A DNA stretch of 37,707 bases, from NCBI GenBank assembly GCA_000404785.1, contig ASNI01000017.1, positions 1 to 37,707 of the forward strand. Reading direction: 5' to 3'. Of this stretch, positions 1-7,386 are shown piece by piece. The notes under the pieces are model-generated. The model did no database searches. It had not been told where the DNA came from and saw only the letters and a list, made by a program, of their open reading frames with translations. Position 1 is the stretch's first letter. Each line of letters starts with the position of its first letter. The stretch comes from Cloacimonetes bacterium SCGC AAA252-N17. Lineage in GTDB: Bacteria; Cloacimonadota; Cloacimonadia; JGIOTU-2. A program made the translations under genes and the position numbers.

Positions 1-95
1 CCCAAATAGTCTGAAGGACCAGATAAAACCGTGGACATCCCAATCAAAATCTCAGTGTCTGTTACTCCTACATCGACTTGCTCCGTTACATTAAC
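1..95. repeat. exact 95-bp inverted copy of 7393-7487
   Basis: The first 95 bases are the perfect reverse complement of 7393-7487, inside the substrate-binding protein gene. Beyond the junction only a short imperfect microhomology remains (positions 97-102). The copy is limited by the window edge, so its true length is unknown. It could be a real inverted duplication or an assembly join through a repeat. Confidence 0.9.
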
Positions 96-1235
96 ATTCA
101 CCAGAATCGCTGCATTTGAGTTTATATTATCCTGAGCGAAAGTACTCATTCCATTGATCACAACACCATCCATTTCTGTAGCAGCAGGTACAACCCACCC
201 GCCGGGACACATGCAGAAAGTATATACTCCTCTGCCATTTTTCAGATGTACCGCCAGTTTGTAATGTGCTTGCGGCAGCTTCGGATTTTTGTACTCTTCA
301 CCATATTGAAGTTTGTTAATATATTCCCGTGGATGTTCGATACGCACACCCATAGAAAAGGGCTTAGCTTCCATTTTGACATTTCGATCGTGAAGCATTT
401 CAAAAGTATTTCTTGCAGCATTACCAACTGCCAGTATCAAAGATGAAGTTTCATAATAAGCATCATTGACTTGTATCTTTTTTAGTATTCCGTTTTCTAT
501 TATGACATCCTTCAACTCATGCTCAAATAAAAATTCGCCGCCGAGATGTTCTATCTTTTCCCGAAGATTTTTAACCACTTTACGCAGATTATCAGTACCA
601 ATATGAGGACGTGCATTGTAGGCAATTTCTGTTGGAGCACCGGCTGCAATAAATTCATCAAAAATATGTTTTGTTCGATTATCATTTATCAGTGTGTAGA
701 GTTTTCCATCAGAAAATGTACCTGCCCCGCCTTCCCCAAAATGTATGTTTGACTTCGTATTCAATTCACCTGTATTGAAAAATTCTCTAACATCCTTTAC
801 TCTTTCACCGACCTTTTTACCTTTCTCAATAATGAGTGGTTCCAAACCTGCTTTGGAAAGTAATAATCCTGCAAACAATCCGGCTGGTCCGCTGCCAACA
901 ATTATCGATCTTTGCTTATGATCTGTATAATTTGCTCGTGGCACATCATAGATATATGGTTCGATTTCTCTGATACGATGCTGTTTGACCACTTTATCAT
1001 ATTTATCTTCCTGCAAGCTTATTAAGAGATTTTTCTCAACTGTTTCATCAGAAAATATTACATCAACTGTATAGACAAACTGGATATTATTCTTCTTGCG
1101 CGCATCAAGTGCCTTTTTTATCAATTTGTAATACTCAACATCCTCAGCTTCTACTTGGAGAATCTTGAAAATTTCCTCTTTCAATCGAGTTCGAGAAGAA
1201 TTTATTGGAAGTTTTATTTCTTCAATTAGTATCAT
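1..1235 (-). CDS. FAD-dependent dehydrogenase (COG2509-like), 3' end fused to foreign sequence and running off the window
   Basis: Translation from the ATG at 1235 is open to the window edge (about 411 codons). After an N-terminal region of about 100 residues comes a dinucleotide-binding motif, IIVGSGPAGLFAG, then IIEKG, GEGGAGTFSDGKLYT, RPHIGTDNLRK and TFCMCPGGWVVPAA, the order seen in uncharacterised FAD-dependent dehydrogenases of the COG2509 type. The family normally continues past the NGMS...NAAILV region for well over 100 residues. Here it changes after about 378 residues into VTEQVDVGVTDTEILIG, which is the N-terminus of the substrate-binding protein encoded at 7387 on the other strand. 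The gene is thus a 3'-truncated, in-frame fusion, or the left end of the contig is chimeric. Its ATG overlaps the upstream flavoprotein stop (ATGA), so it is the last gene of a three-gene operon. Family call is firm; substrate unknown. Confidence 0.8.
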   Translation of the reverse strand, partial: MILIEEIKLPINSSRTRLKEEIFKILQVEAEDVEYYKLIKKALDARKKNNIQFVYTVDVIFSDETVEKNLLISLQEDKYDKVVKQHRIREIEPYIYDVPRANYTDHKQRSIIVGSGPAGLFAGLLLSKAGLEPLIIEKGKKVGERVKDVREFFNTGELNTKSNIHFGEGGAGTFSDGKLYTLINDNRTKHIFDEFIAAGAPTEIAYNARPHIGTDNLRKVVKNLREKIEHLGGEFLFEHELKDVIIENGILKKIQVNDAYYETSSLILAVGNAARNTFEMLHDRNVKMEAKPFSMGVRIEHPREYINKLQYGEEYKNPKLPQAHYKLAVHLKNGRGVYTFCMCPGGWVVPAATEMDGVVINGMSTFAQDNINSNAAILVNVNVTEQVDVGVTDTEILIGMSTVLSGPSDYL

Positions 1236-2482
1236 CTTTTCCTTTTCTTCAAGGGTTCAGCAGCATGCATTCCAGCTACATATCCCGATGCCCATGCCCA
1301 TGCAAGATTGTAACCGCCCGAATCGCCGTGAATATCCAACACTTCTCCTGCAAAATACAAACCCGGTATTAGTTTTGATTCAAGAGTTCGGTCATCTACT
1401 TCTTTAGTGGAAACTCCGCCTGCTGTTACCTGCGCATCACGCCATGAAAGTGTGCCTTTGATAGTGAATCTTCTATCTTTTATTTGATGAGTGATGTTCT
1501 CTATCTCAGCGCTATTTAATTCGGAACTCAGCTTTGCCTTATCGATTCCTGCCAATGAAAGAGTCGGAAGCACCATTTTCTTGTTGATCAGCCCGATCAT
1601 TGCATGTTCCACAGATTTGTAAGATAATGTTTGAAAACGATCGATCAACATCTTTTTCATATCGTGAAATGATATTTCCGGAAAGAGATCAACATGCAGT
1701 TCCATAGAAGTATCTTTCAGTTCAGGATAATGAATGTATCTGCTGAGCTGCAGGGTCGGTATGCCCGAAATGCCATATTCGGTAAAAAGTATCTCCCCTT
1801 TCTGTGTATCGATAAGACTTTCATTTGCATACAAAGATACACGTGTATCATTTCGTATTCCTTTAAGGTGATTAAGATATTCATCATCCAGTTTTATCTG
1901 CACAAGAGATGGATATGGCTCAATGATCGTATGCCCTAACTTCTGTGCAAGAGCAAAACCCGAGCCGTCAGAGCCGAACTGCGGACTTGCTTTCCCGCCT
2001 GTTGTTAGCACTACCTTCTTTGCCCGGAATTCCTGACCTTCATTAGTATTTATCACAAAAGACTCCAGTAATCTCTGAATTTCCACGCCTTTCTGCGAAC
2101 AGAACTCATCAACCCCCAGCCGATCGCATTCATATCGAAGCACATCAAGAACTGCACTTGCCTTGTCACATCTCGGAAATATGCGCCCATTCTCTTCCTC
2201 TTTTGAAAGAATTCCTAGTTCATGAAAAAAATCAAGAATTTGTGCACCATTGAACTGTGCGAACACATTTTGTATAAACACAGGATCAGTTCCATGATAA
2301 TTTTTTTTCTGCAGAGATGCATTTAAGAAGTTACAGCGCCCGTTTCCAGTCACGAGTATCTTTTTCCCAATTCGGTGCAAACGCTCGATGATCGTAGTTT
2401 TTGCCCCTTTTCTGGCTGAAGATATCGCAGCAGCAAGTCCTGAAGCGCCGCCGCCGATTATCATCACATCATATTCTTTCAT
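1232..2482 (-). CDS. HI0933/BaiN-family flavoprotein (NAD(P)/FAD-dependent oxidoreductase)
   Basis: This 416-residue protein begins with an FAD-binding Rossmann motif, DVMIIGGGASGLAAA, followed by IIERLHRIGKKILVTGNGRCN, which is diagnostic of the HI0933 (BaiN/AoA) flavoprotein family. The C-terminus has the matching FAD-contact region GLYFAGEVLDIHGDSGGYNLAWAWASGYVAG. Length is normal for the family (about 400). Members are cytoplasmic flavoenzymes; most are uncharacterised, and the named BaiN role in bile acids should not be assumed here. The ATG at 2482 is preceded by a GAGGAG ribosome site and overlaps the stop of the TauE-like gene by ATGA; its own TGA overlaps the next ATG in the same way. 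Tight translational coupling with the second flavoprotein suggests a shared redox function. Confidence 0.88.
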   Translation of the reverse strand: MKEYDVMIIGGGASGLAAAISSARKGAKTTIIERLHRIGKKILVTGNGRCNFLNASLQKKNYHGTDPVFIQNVFAQFNGAQILDFFHELGILSKEEENGRIFPRCDKASAVLDVLRYECDRLGVDEFCSQKGVEIQRLLESFVINTNEGQEFRAKKVVLTTGGKASPQFGSDGSGFALAQKLGHTIIEPYPSLVQIKLDDEYLNHLKGIRNDTRVSLYANESLIDTQKGEILFTEYGISGIPTLQLSRYIHYPELKDTSMELHVDLFPEISFHDMKKMLIDRFQTLSYKSVEHAMIGLINKKMVLPTLSLAGIDKAKLSSELNSAEIENITHQIKDRRFTIKGTLSWRDAQVTAGGVSTKEVDDRTLESKLIPGLYFAGEVLDIHGDSGGYNLAWAWASGYVAGMHAAEPLKKRKR

Positions 2483-3222
2483 GATAAAACTCCTCGAATG
2501 CCTGAATATACTGCCAGGACTCCCATTAAAATAATGATCATTAGTGTCAACTTTCTGAAATGTACTTCCTGTATCCTGCGGATGAGAATGTTACCTCCGA
2601 GCACACCAAGAATGACCGCAATGCTAAAGATCAAGGCATAATCCACAACCACTTTTGTGATGAGCCCGTAGTATAAATAAACCGGAATTGTGAACAGCGT
2701 CAGGAGCAGAAAGAATGATGCAAGATGAGCCCGGAAGTGCATTTTTCCTTTTTGCTCATTTGCCAGAAAAATAATTATCGGCGGTCCGCTCATTGTGATA
2801 CTGCCGTTCAACAGACCACTGAAAAAACCGACAAATGCTCTAGTGACCTTCTCATGTTTCACCTTAAAGCGTACATTAAATAAGAAAAGAATCCCGAACA
2901 ACAAGATGAAAATGCCAATCACGATCTTGAGCACATAATCAGGAAGAATGAGCAGCAGCTTTGCTCCGATGGGTACACCGATCATGCTAAAAAGGAAAAT
3001 CGGCAAAATGAACTTGAAATTCAGGGATTTCCTGCTATTATATAACACAGAAATATTTATGATAAGTGAGACGAGCAGTATCATTGGTATTGCAGTCTTC
3101 GGAGAAATGAAAAGAGTCAGCAAAGGAATGGAAAATAATGAGAAACCAAAACCTGTTGTACCCTGTAAAAATGCAGCAAGGAATATTATAATCGAGCCAA
3201 GAATGAGAATATTGGTTTCCAC
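2479..3222 (-). CDS. TauE/SafE-family membrane permease
   Basis: A 247-residue polytopic protein with about eight hydrophobic segments. The first half starts with the family-typical glycine-rich stretch AAFLQGTTGFGFSLFSIPLL, and the internal repeat contains FVGFFSGLLNGSITMSGPPIIIF, matching the GxxxGxxxGxGGG-type second repeat of TauE/SafE (sulfite/sulfonate exporter-like) transporters. Such proteins export sulfite or other small organic anions; the substrate here cannot be told. The only in-frame start downstream of a TGA is GTG at 3222, with a weak AGGA about 15 bases upstream, so the start is uncertain. It is the first gene of the operon with the two flavoproteins and lies just downstream of a leader shared with pgi. 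Confidence 0.85.
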   Translation of the reverse strand: METNILILGSIIIFLAAFLQGTTGFGFSLFSIPLLTLFISPKTAIPMILLVSLIINISVLYNSRKSLNFKFILPIFLFSMIGVPIGAKLLLILPDYVLKIVIGIFILLFGILFLFNVRFKVKHEKVTRAFVGFFSGLLNGSITMSGPPIIIFLANEQKGKMHFRAHLASFFLLLTLFTIPVYLYYGLITKVVVDYALIFSIAVILGVLGGNILIRRIQEVHFRKLTLMIIILMGVLAVYSGIRGVLS

Positions 3223-3248
3223 TTTTTTATTTAGTCATCCTGATATTT

Positions 3249-3286
3249 TGATAGGTGAACTTTTATTTGTAATGATTATTTGTCAA
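3249..3286 (-). promoter_or_regulatory. TTGACA-N21-TTCACCTATCA leader, permease/flavoprotein operon
   Basis: On the minus strand TTTGACA (3281-3286 core) is followed after exactly 21 bases by TTCACCTATCA (3249-3259). The same arrangement occurs upstream of pgi and in both pgi remnants. A pyrimidine-rich tract (CTCC/TTCC repeats, about 3289-3330) lies upstream of TTGACA, as at pgi. TTGACA is a plausible -35 element. The downstream block is too close to the pgi ribosome site to be its -10, so it may be an initially transcribed or operator sequence. Confidence 0.55.
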
Positions 3287-3459
3287 AGAAATGGAAAACG
3301 GAGGAGGGAGAATGGAGGACGGAGGATGGAAATCAGATGAACGCTAATTATGGTGTCTTTATATTACTTGGACTTCACTGGTAGCAAATCTGACACGGAA
3401 TTCAGAGACTCATAAATTGATCTGAACTTCATCCGTTATATTGTCGATAAACAATAAAT

Positions 3460-4452
3460 TTAGTCCCTGACACAGCGAACAGAATAACCATACATTTTAG
3501 GGACATTGTAACGATAAATTTTTGTGTAAATGTAATTCAATAACCGATTCCATGCACGGTTACTATTAAACTCATTAGAAGACCAGAAATAAGCGCCGAA
3601 TCCTAAATAATAGAAACCAGTGTAGTCATGGCGACCACCAGGCAAAGCCGTAAATCTGCTTGAACCAAATTCAGGATCATTTTCTAAAACATCAGGATAC
3701 CACAACTCACCCCTACCAGCTAATTTACTACCTTCATTTATTCCACGATATCCTGTACTATCAGCCTGAGTTTGTGTCATCCCAAGAAACATTTCCAGTT
3801 CTTTCCAATCGTCATCAGTAGGCACATGCCATCCCGTAGGTGCAAGTCCACGCTCGTCATCTACTGCATACCAATTATAAAGGTTGCCGTATATGTCTAC
3901 ATTAGTAGGATTATTCCAGTACACGCAATATGCACCAGAAGTTGTGTTGATCCACTCCTCATGATCAGTTACATGAGGAATTGGATCTCCATTTCGATAA
4001 TGGGTTACTTTTAGGTTTTCTGCAATCCAAATCTGATTACTAAGTAAAATCGTAGAATAAATATTACCATCAATATCAATTACAGTACCCGTTTCTCCAA
4101 CTATTACATTAATTAATTCTGATGAGGAACTATTATTACTTGCATCAAACGCTTTTGCATAAACGGTATGATTTACATCTTTTCTAAATCCAGAGTGCCA
4201 CACATGTTCATAGGGTTCGGTAGTATCAGTTGAAACCATTGTGCCATCGATAAAGAATTCAACTTTTTCAACTTTTTTATTATCTAATGCTTCTGCAGTA
4301 ATTCTAATCTCTGTTCCTTCTATGAATTCAGAATTATTTGCCGGATATGTGATAACTACAGTGGGTGGAGTGTTGTCTGATTCTGTGGTTTTATCGCATG
4401 AAACCAAGAGCAAAGCCAAAAGCGTCAGTAAAATTAACAAAATTCTTTTCAT
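3460..4452 (-). CDS. lipoprotein with Ig-like domain and FISUMP domain
   Basis: The ATG at 4452 is preceded by AGGAG and gives 330 residues beginning MKRILLILL with a lipobox ending LLVSC, so the mature protein should be lipid-anchored; an upstream in-frame Met would spoil the signal. Residues about 25-120 form a bacterial Ig-like domain (PPTVVITYPANNSEF, VEKVEFFIDG, KAFDASNNSS). The rest is a Fib_succ_major (FISUMP) domain: DIDGNIYSTILLSNQIWIAENL, THYRNGDPIP, LYNWYAVDDERGLAPTGWHVPTDDDW, TALPGGR, FWSSNE and a closing YGYSVRCVRD. FISUMP proteins are abundant surface lipoproteins of unknown function in Fibrobacter, Bacteroidetes and relatives. A second, double-domain paralog is encoded at 22987-24615. 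It appears monocistronic. Confidence 0.88.
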   Translation of the reverse strand: MKRILLILLTLLALLLVSCDKTTESDNTPPTVVITYPANNSEFIEGTEIRITAEALDNKKVEKVEFFIDGTMVSTDTTEPYEHVWHSGFRKDVNHTVYAKAFDASNNSSSSELINVIVGETGTVIDIDGNIYSTILLSNQIWIAENLKVTHYRNGDPIPHVTDHEEWINTTSGAYCVYWNNPTNVDIYGNLYNWYAVDDERGLAPTGWHVPTDDDWKELEMFLGMTQTQADSTGYRGINEGSKLAGRGELWYPDVLENDPEFGSSRFTALPGGRHDYTGFYYLGFGAYFWSSNEFNSNRAWNRLLNYIYTKIYRYNVPKMYGYSVRCVRD

Positions 4453-4577
4453 TTTTTTTCTCCTTGTTTTTCTCTTAGAAATGCCCAACATAAACAAACA
4501 TTACATTCCTTACAGAATTAATACCTGACGTCAAGAATTATGAAAATTCATTAAACGCAATCAAATTTATGGAAATC

Positions 4578-6233
4578 CTATTTATCTTTTCTCATCCTCT
4601 TATACGCATTGATCAAGCCATTAGTCGAGCAATCATGATCGTGTACCGGCATATCATCTTCCAATTCCTTTAATATGCTTTTGGCAAGCTGCTTGCCAAG
4701 TTCTACTCCCCACTGATCAAAACTAAAGATATTCCATATCACACCTTGCACGAATATTTTATGTTCATACATAGCGATTAGACTGCCGAGCGTATTGGGT
4801 GTTAGCTTTTTGAATAGGATCGAATTAGTTGGTTTATTCCCTTTAAAAATTTTGAATGGCAGTAGTTTCTCAATTTCCTCTTGTGATTTTCCGGTTTGTT
4901 CCAGTTCAGCTCGAACTTCTGCTTCTGTTTTCCCCATCATGAGCGCTTCGGTCTGGGCAAAGAAATTCGAGAGTAATATCTTATGATGCTCCCCTATCGG
5001 ATTGTGACTGATCGCAGGTGCGAGAAAGTCACAAGGAATGAGTTTTGTGCCCTGGTGAATAAGCTGATAAAATGCATGCTGTCCATTCGTGCCCGGCTCT
5101 CCCCAAATTATTGGACCCGTCTGATACTCGACGGGATTTCCTGTCCTGTCAGTTGACTTTCCATTGCTCTCCATATCTCCCTGCTGGAAATACGCAGCAA
5201 AGCGGTGCATGTACTGATCATAAGGCAGAATTGCCTGTGTTTGTGCATTGAAAAAATTATTATACCATATCCCAAGCAGAGCCAATACGACAGGTATATT
5301 TTTCTCAAAGGATGCAGTTCTGAAATGCTCATCCATGGCATACGCACCTCTCAGGAGCTGCTCGAAATTCTCATAACCGATAGTGCAGGCAATGGAAAGC
5401 CCAATTGCTGACCACAATGAATATCGTCCGCCAACCCAATCCCAGAATCGGAACATATTTTTCGGATCGATGCCGAATTTGATAACCCCTTCTTCATTTG
5501 TTGATATTGCAACAAAATGCCTTTTTATGTGTTCTGATATTTTTGCATGTTTAAGAAACCAGTCCCGTGCAGTGTGAGCATTGGTCATTGTTTCCTGCGT
5601 GGTAAATGTTTTGGATGCGATCATGAAAAGTGTAGTTTCCGGATCGAGTTTTTTCAGAGTTTCTGCAATATGAGTGCCATCCACATTTGATACAAAATGA
5701 GGTTTGATGTTCTTCCAGTAAGGTTTTAGCGCTTCAGTGACCATGACCGGACCCAGATCTGAGCCGCCAATGCCGATGTTCACAATATCCGTGATCGACT
5801 TGCACGTATAGCCCTTCCATTCTCCGCTGAGAAGCTTCTTAGAAAATTCCTTCATTTGATTAAGTACTGCTTTCACTTCCGGCATGACATCTTCCCCATC
5901 CACATACACAGGATCGTCTGAGAAATTTCTCAATGCAGTATGCAAAACCGCTCTGTTTTCGGTTTCATTGATCTCGTCACCGGTGAACATTTTTTCAATA
6001 GCATCTTCCAGTTCACATTCCTTTGCAAGCTCGATAAGTAGTTTCATTGTTTCTTCGTTTATTATATTTTTTGAATAGTCGAGCAAAATATCCTCAAATG
6101 TGATCGAATATTTATCAAATCGTGATGGATCGTTTGCAAACATTTTCTTCATTGAAGCGTGCTGAATTGTGTCGTAATGTTTCTGTAGTTTTTTCCATGC
6201 ATCGGTTTTTTCAGGATCGATCTTTTTGAGCAT
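4578..6233 (-). CDS. pgi: glucose-6-phosphate isomerase
   Basis: Interconverts glucose-6-phosphate and fructose-6-phosphate in glycolysis and gluconeogenesis, in the cytoplasm. The PGI signatures are present: DIVNIGIGGSDLGPVMVTEAL, FVSNVDGTHIAE, FMIASKTFTTQETMTNA, FRFWDWVGGRYSLWSAIGLSI, GEPGTNGQHAFYQLIHQG and near the C-terminus FDQWGVELGKQLAK. I chose the ATG at 6233 because GGAGG stands directly upstream, giving 551 residues, the usual length; a longer reading frame to 6287 would run through the ribosome site and promoter. Its 5' end and leader are duplicated twice downstream of the RayT element (7098-7240, 8901-9063). The intact copy is presumably the functional one. Confidence 0.97.
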   Translation of the reverse strand: MLKKIDPEKTDAWKKLQKHYDTIQHASMKKMFANDPSRFDKYSITFEDILLDYSKNIINEETMKLLIELAKECELEDAIEKMFTGDEINETENRAVLHTALRNFSDDPVYVDGEDVMPEVKAVLNQMKEFSKKLLSGEWKGYTCKSITDIVNIGIGGSDLGPVMVTEALKPYWKNIKPHFVSNVDGTHIAETLKKLDPETTLFMIASKTFTTQETMTNAHTARDWFLKHAKISEHIKRHFVAISTNEEGVIKFGIDPKNMFRFWDWVGGRYSLWSAIGLSIACTIGYENFEQLLRGAYAMDEHFRTASFEKNIPVVLALLGIWYNNFFNAQTQAILPYDQYMHRFAAYFQQGDMESNGKSTDRTGNPVEYQTGPIIWGEPGTNGQHAFYQLIHQGTKLIPCDFLAPAISHNPIGEHHKILLSNFFAQTEALMMGKTEAEVRAELEQTGKSQEEIEKLLPFKIFKGNKPTNSILFKKLTPNTLGSLIAMYEHKIFVQGVIWNIFSFDQWGVELGKQLAKSILKELEDDMPVHDHDCSTNGLINAYKRMRKDK

Positions 6234-6249
6234 GAAACCTCCGGAATTA

Positions 6250-6287
6250 TGATAGGTGAAGTTTTGTAGAGCAGGATATTTTGTCAA
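6250..6287 (-). promoter_or_regulatory. pgi leader/promoter (TTGACA-N21-TTCACCTATCA)
   Basis: Minus-strand TTTGACA (6282-6287) is followed after 21 bases by TTCACCTATCATAAT (from 6260 down), then GGAGG and the ATG. The block is identical in spacing to that of the permease operon and to both pgi remnants, with a pyrimidine-rich tract upstream (about 6292-6322). This is conservation seen directly; its role as promoter is inferred. Confidence 0.55.
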
Positions 6288-6323
6288 AGAAATACGGAAA
6301 ATGGAGAAAGGAGGACGGAAGAA

Positions 6324-6372
6324 GCATTACTGGACTTCTCAACGATTTATCGAAGTGGCATTCAGAGAATGC
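6324..6372. repeat. dispersed intergenic repeat (gcattactggacttc...ttcagagaatgc)
   Basis: A 49-nt element starting gcattactggacttc and ending ttcagagaatgc. The same ends occur at 32352-32399 at the start of the tandem-repeat block, and a weaker relative lies at about 3364-3408. The ends are imperfect inverted repeats of each other. It sits between pgi and the RayT element. Confidence 0.6.
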
Positions 6373-6442
6373 TATAATAAGCGGTCTATTAATGGCAAAT
6401 GGCCCTACTGAATCCTCGAAAAAGCAGCCCACTCTTTTTTCT

Positions 6443-6468
6443 CTTTACCAAGCCCCAGCTTGGTAAAG
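6443..6468. repeat. left REP-like palindrome of the RayT element
   Basis: Perfect 11-bp arms ctttaccaagc and gcttggtaaag with loop ccca. Reverse complement of the copy at 7063-7088. Confidence 0.85.
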
Positions 6469-6502
6469 CAATTACTTCACAAATAACTGTGTCTTCATAG
6501 AA

Positions 6503-7042
6503 TTAAAAGACAAGCTCATCAAATTCCATTATAGATTCATTTCCATCATAATAACCAACGCTTGAATATCTCCATTGCTCAGGAGTGGTCACTAGACCAG
6601 CTTTAACTGGATTAAAGTGAATATAATTAATCTTCTGATTTAACATATCTGTAGTAGTTATTCTTTCAGGATGACTGCCCTCTTGCCATACTTGATATTC
6701 TGATTCTGATTTAGACTTCTTTCTATAAAAATTTAACAAATTTAATATCTCTGTGCGCTTATCATGTTTCAGATTTTGTATAATTTCTTTTGCTGAAAAA
6801 CTTTTATAATTTCTTATTATCCTTCCTATATTATTTTCAGAGGATGCAATAAGATGAATGTGTTCGGGCATTATGACAAGATAATGTATTTTTAGCCCTT
6901 GATTCTTTCTGTAAAACTGAAAATTGTTCACGATTATATCACAATATTTGGGGTAATTGAATATGGTAATCCATTCAACTATTGTGAATGTTAAAAAGTA
7001 GATTTCGGTGGCATATTCAGAAAACTTGTATGAGCTTCTCAT
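6503..7042 (-). CDS. REP-associated tyrosine transposase (Y1_Tnp, RayT)
   Basis: This 179-residue protein has the Y1 HUH-transposase signature. The metal-binding motif is HIH in VIMPEHIHLIASS (about residues 61-63), preceded by GLKIHYLVI. The conserved C-terminal block is KINYIHFNPVKAGLVTTPEQWRYSS, whose tyrosine in YIHFNP is the expected nucleophile. Length fits TnpA_REP proteins, which cut single-stranded DNA at REP palindromes. The gene lies between two inverted REP-like hairpins, in agreement with a self-contained REPtron. No good ribosome site is visible before the ATG at 7042. It appears intact, with all key residues present; whether it is active is unknown. Confidence 0.9.
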   Translation of the reverse strand: MRSSYKFSEYATEIYFLTFTIVEWITIFNYPKYCDIIVNNFQFYRKNQGLKIHYLVIMPEHIHLIASSENNIGRIIRNYKSFSAKEIIQNLKHDKRTEILNLLNFYRKKSKSESEYQVWQEGSHPERITTTDMLNQKINYIHFNPVKAGLVTTPEQWRYSSVGYYDGNESIMEFDELVF

Positions 7043-7062
7043 AAATAATTATCGATAGCTTG

Positions 7063-7088
7063 CTTTACCAAGCTGGGGCTTGGTAAAG
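7063..7088. repeat. right REP-like palindrome of the RayT element
   Basis: Arms ctttaccaagc and gcttggtaaag with loop tggg, the exact reverse complement of 6443-6468. Confidence 0.85.
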
Positions 7089-7097
7089 AGGACGAGG

Positions 7098-7179
7098 ATT
7101 GAAGCGTGCTGAATTGTGTTGTAATGTTTCTGTAGTTTTTTCCATGCATCGTTTTTTCAGGATCGATCTTTTTGAGCAT
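7098..7179 (-). pseudogene. pgi 5'-end remnant (copy B) with its leader to about 7240
   Basis: About 27 codons of the pgi start (MLKKIDPEKTDAW onward) are recognisable, running from the ATG at 7179 down to 7098, where similarity stops next to the RayT element. One base is missing relative to pgi in the gatcggttttttc stretch, which breaks the frame. The ribosome site and the TTGACA-N21-TTCACC leader (7196-7233, minus strand) are retained in slightly changed form. It is a direct repeat of 6151-6294. Confidence 0.85.
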
Positions 7180-7386
7180 GAAACCTCCGTGAGTATGATG
7201 GGTGAAATGTTATGGAGCTGGATATTTTGTCAAAAAAAGTAGAAAGTGAATTCTATTGATTTCATTTACAACTTGACAACTGAAGCTGCTCAGAACATTA
7301 TTTATACTAAATAATTACATAATATGCAATTATATTTGTTTGTTGTCCGAATGTTAATAATATAGGAATACATAGGAGGTATTGCG

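Larger units (their letters stand above)
6443..7088. mobile_element. REP/RayT element (REPtron-like)
   Basis: A 646-bp unit bounded by two 26-nt palindromes that are exact reverse complements of each other and containing one minus-strand Y1 transposase gene. This is the layout of RAYT genes flanked by inverted REP sequences. No other genes are inside. Immediately to the right begins a decayed copy of the pgi 5' end. Confidence 0.75.

Noticed and set aside
6250..6260. TATCAT in the pgi leader as a -10 box
   Set aside because: It is about 27 bases from TTGACA and would place the transcript start within the pgi ribosome site.
6247..6287. N-terminal extension of pgi to 6287
   Set aside because: The extension covers the ribosome site and leader, adds residues absent from the family, and the ATG at 6233 gives the normal length.
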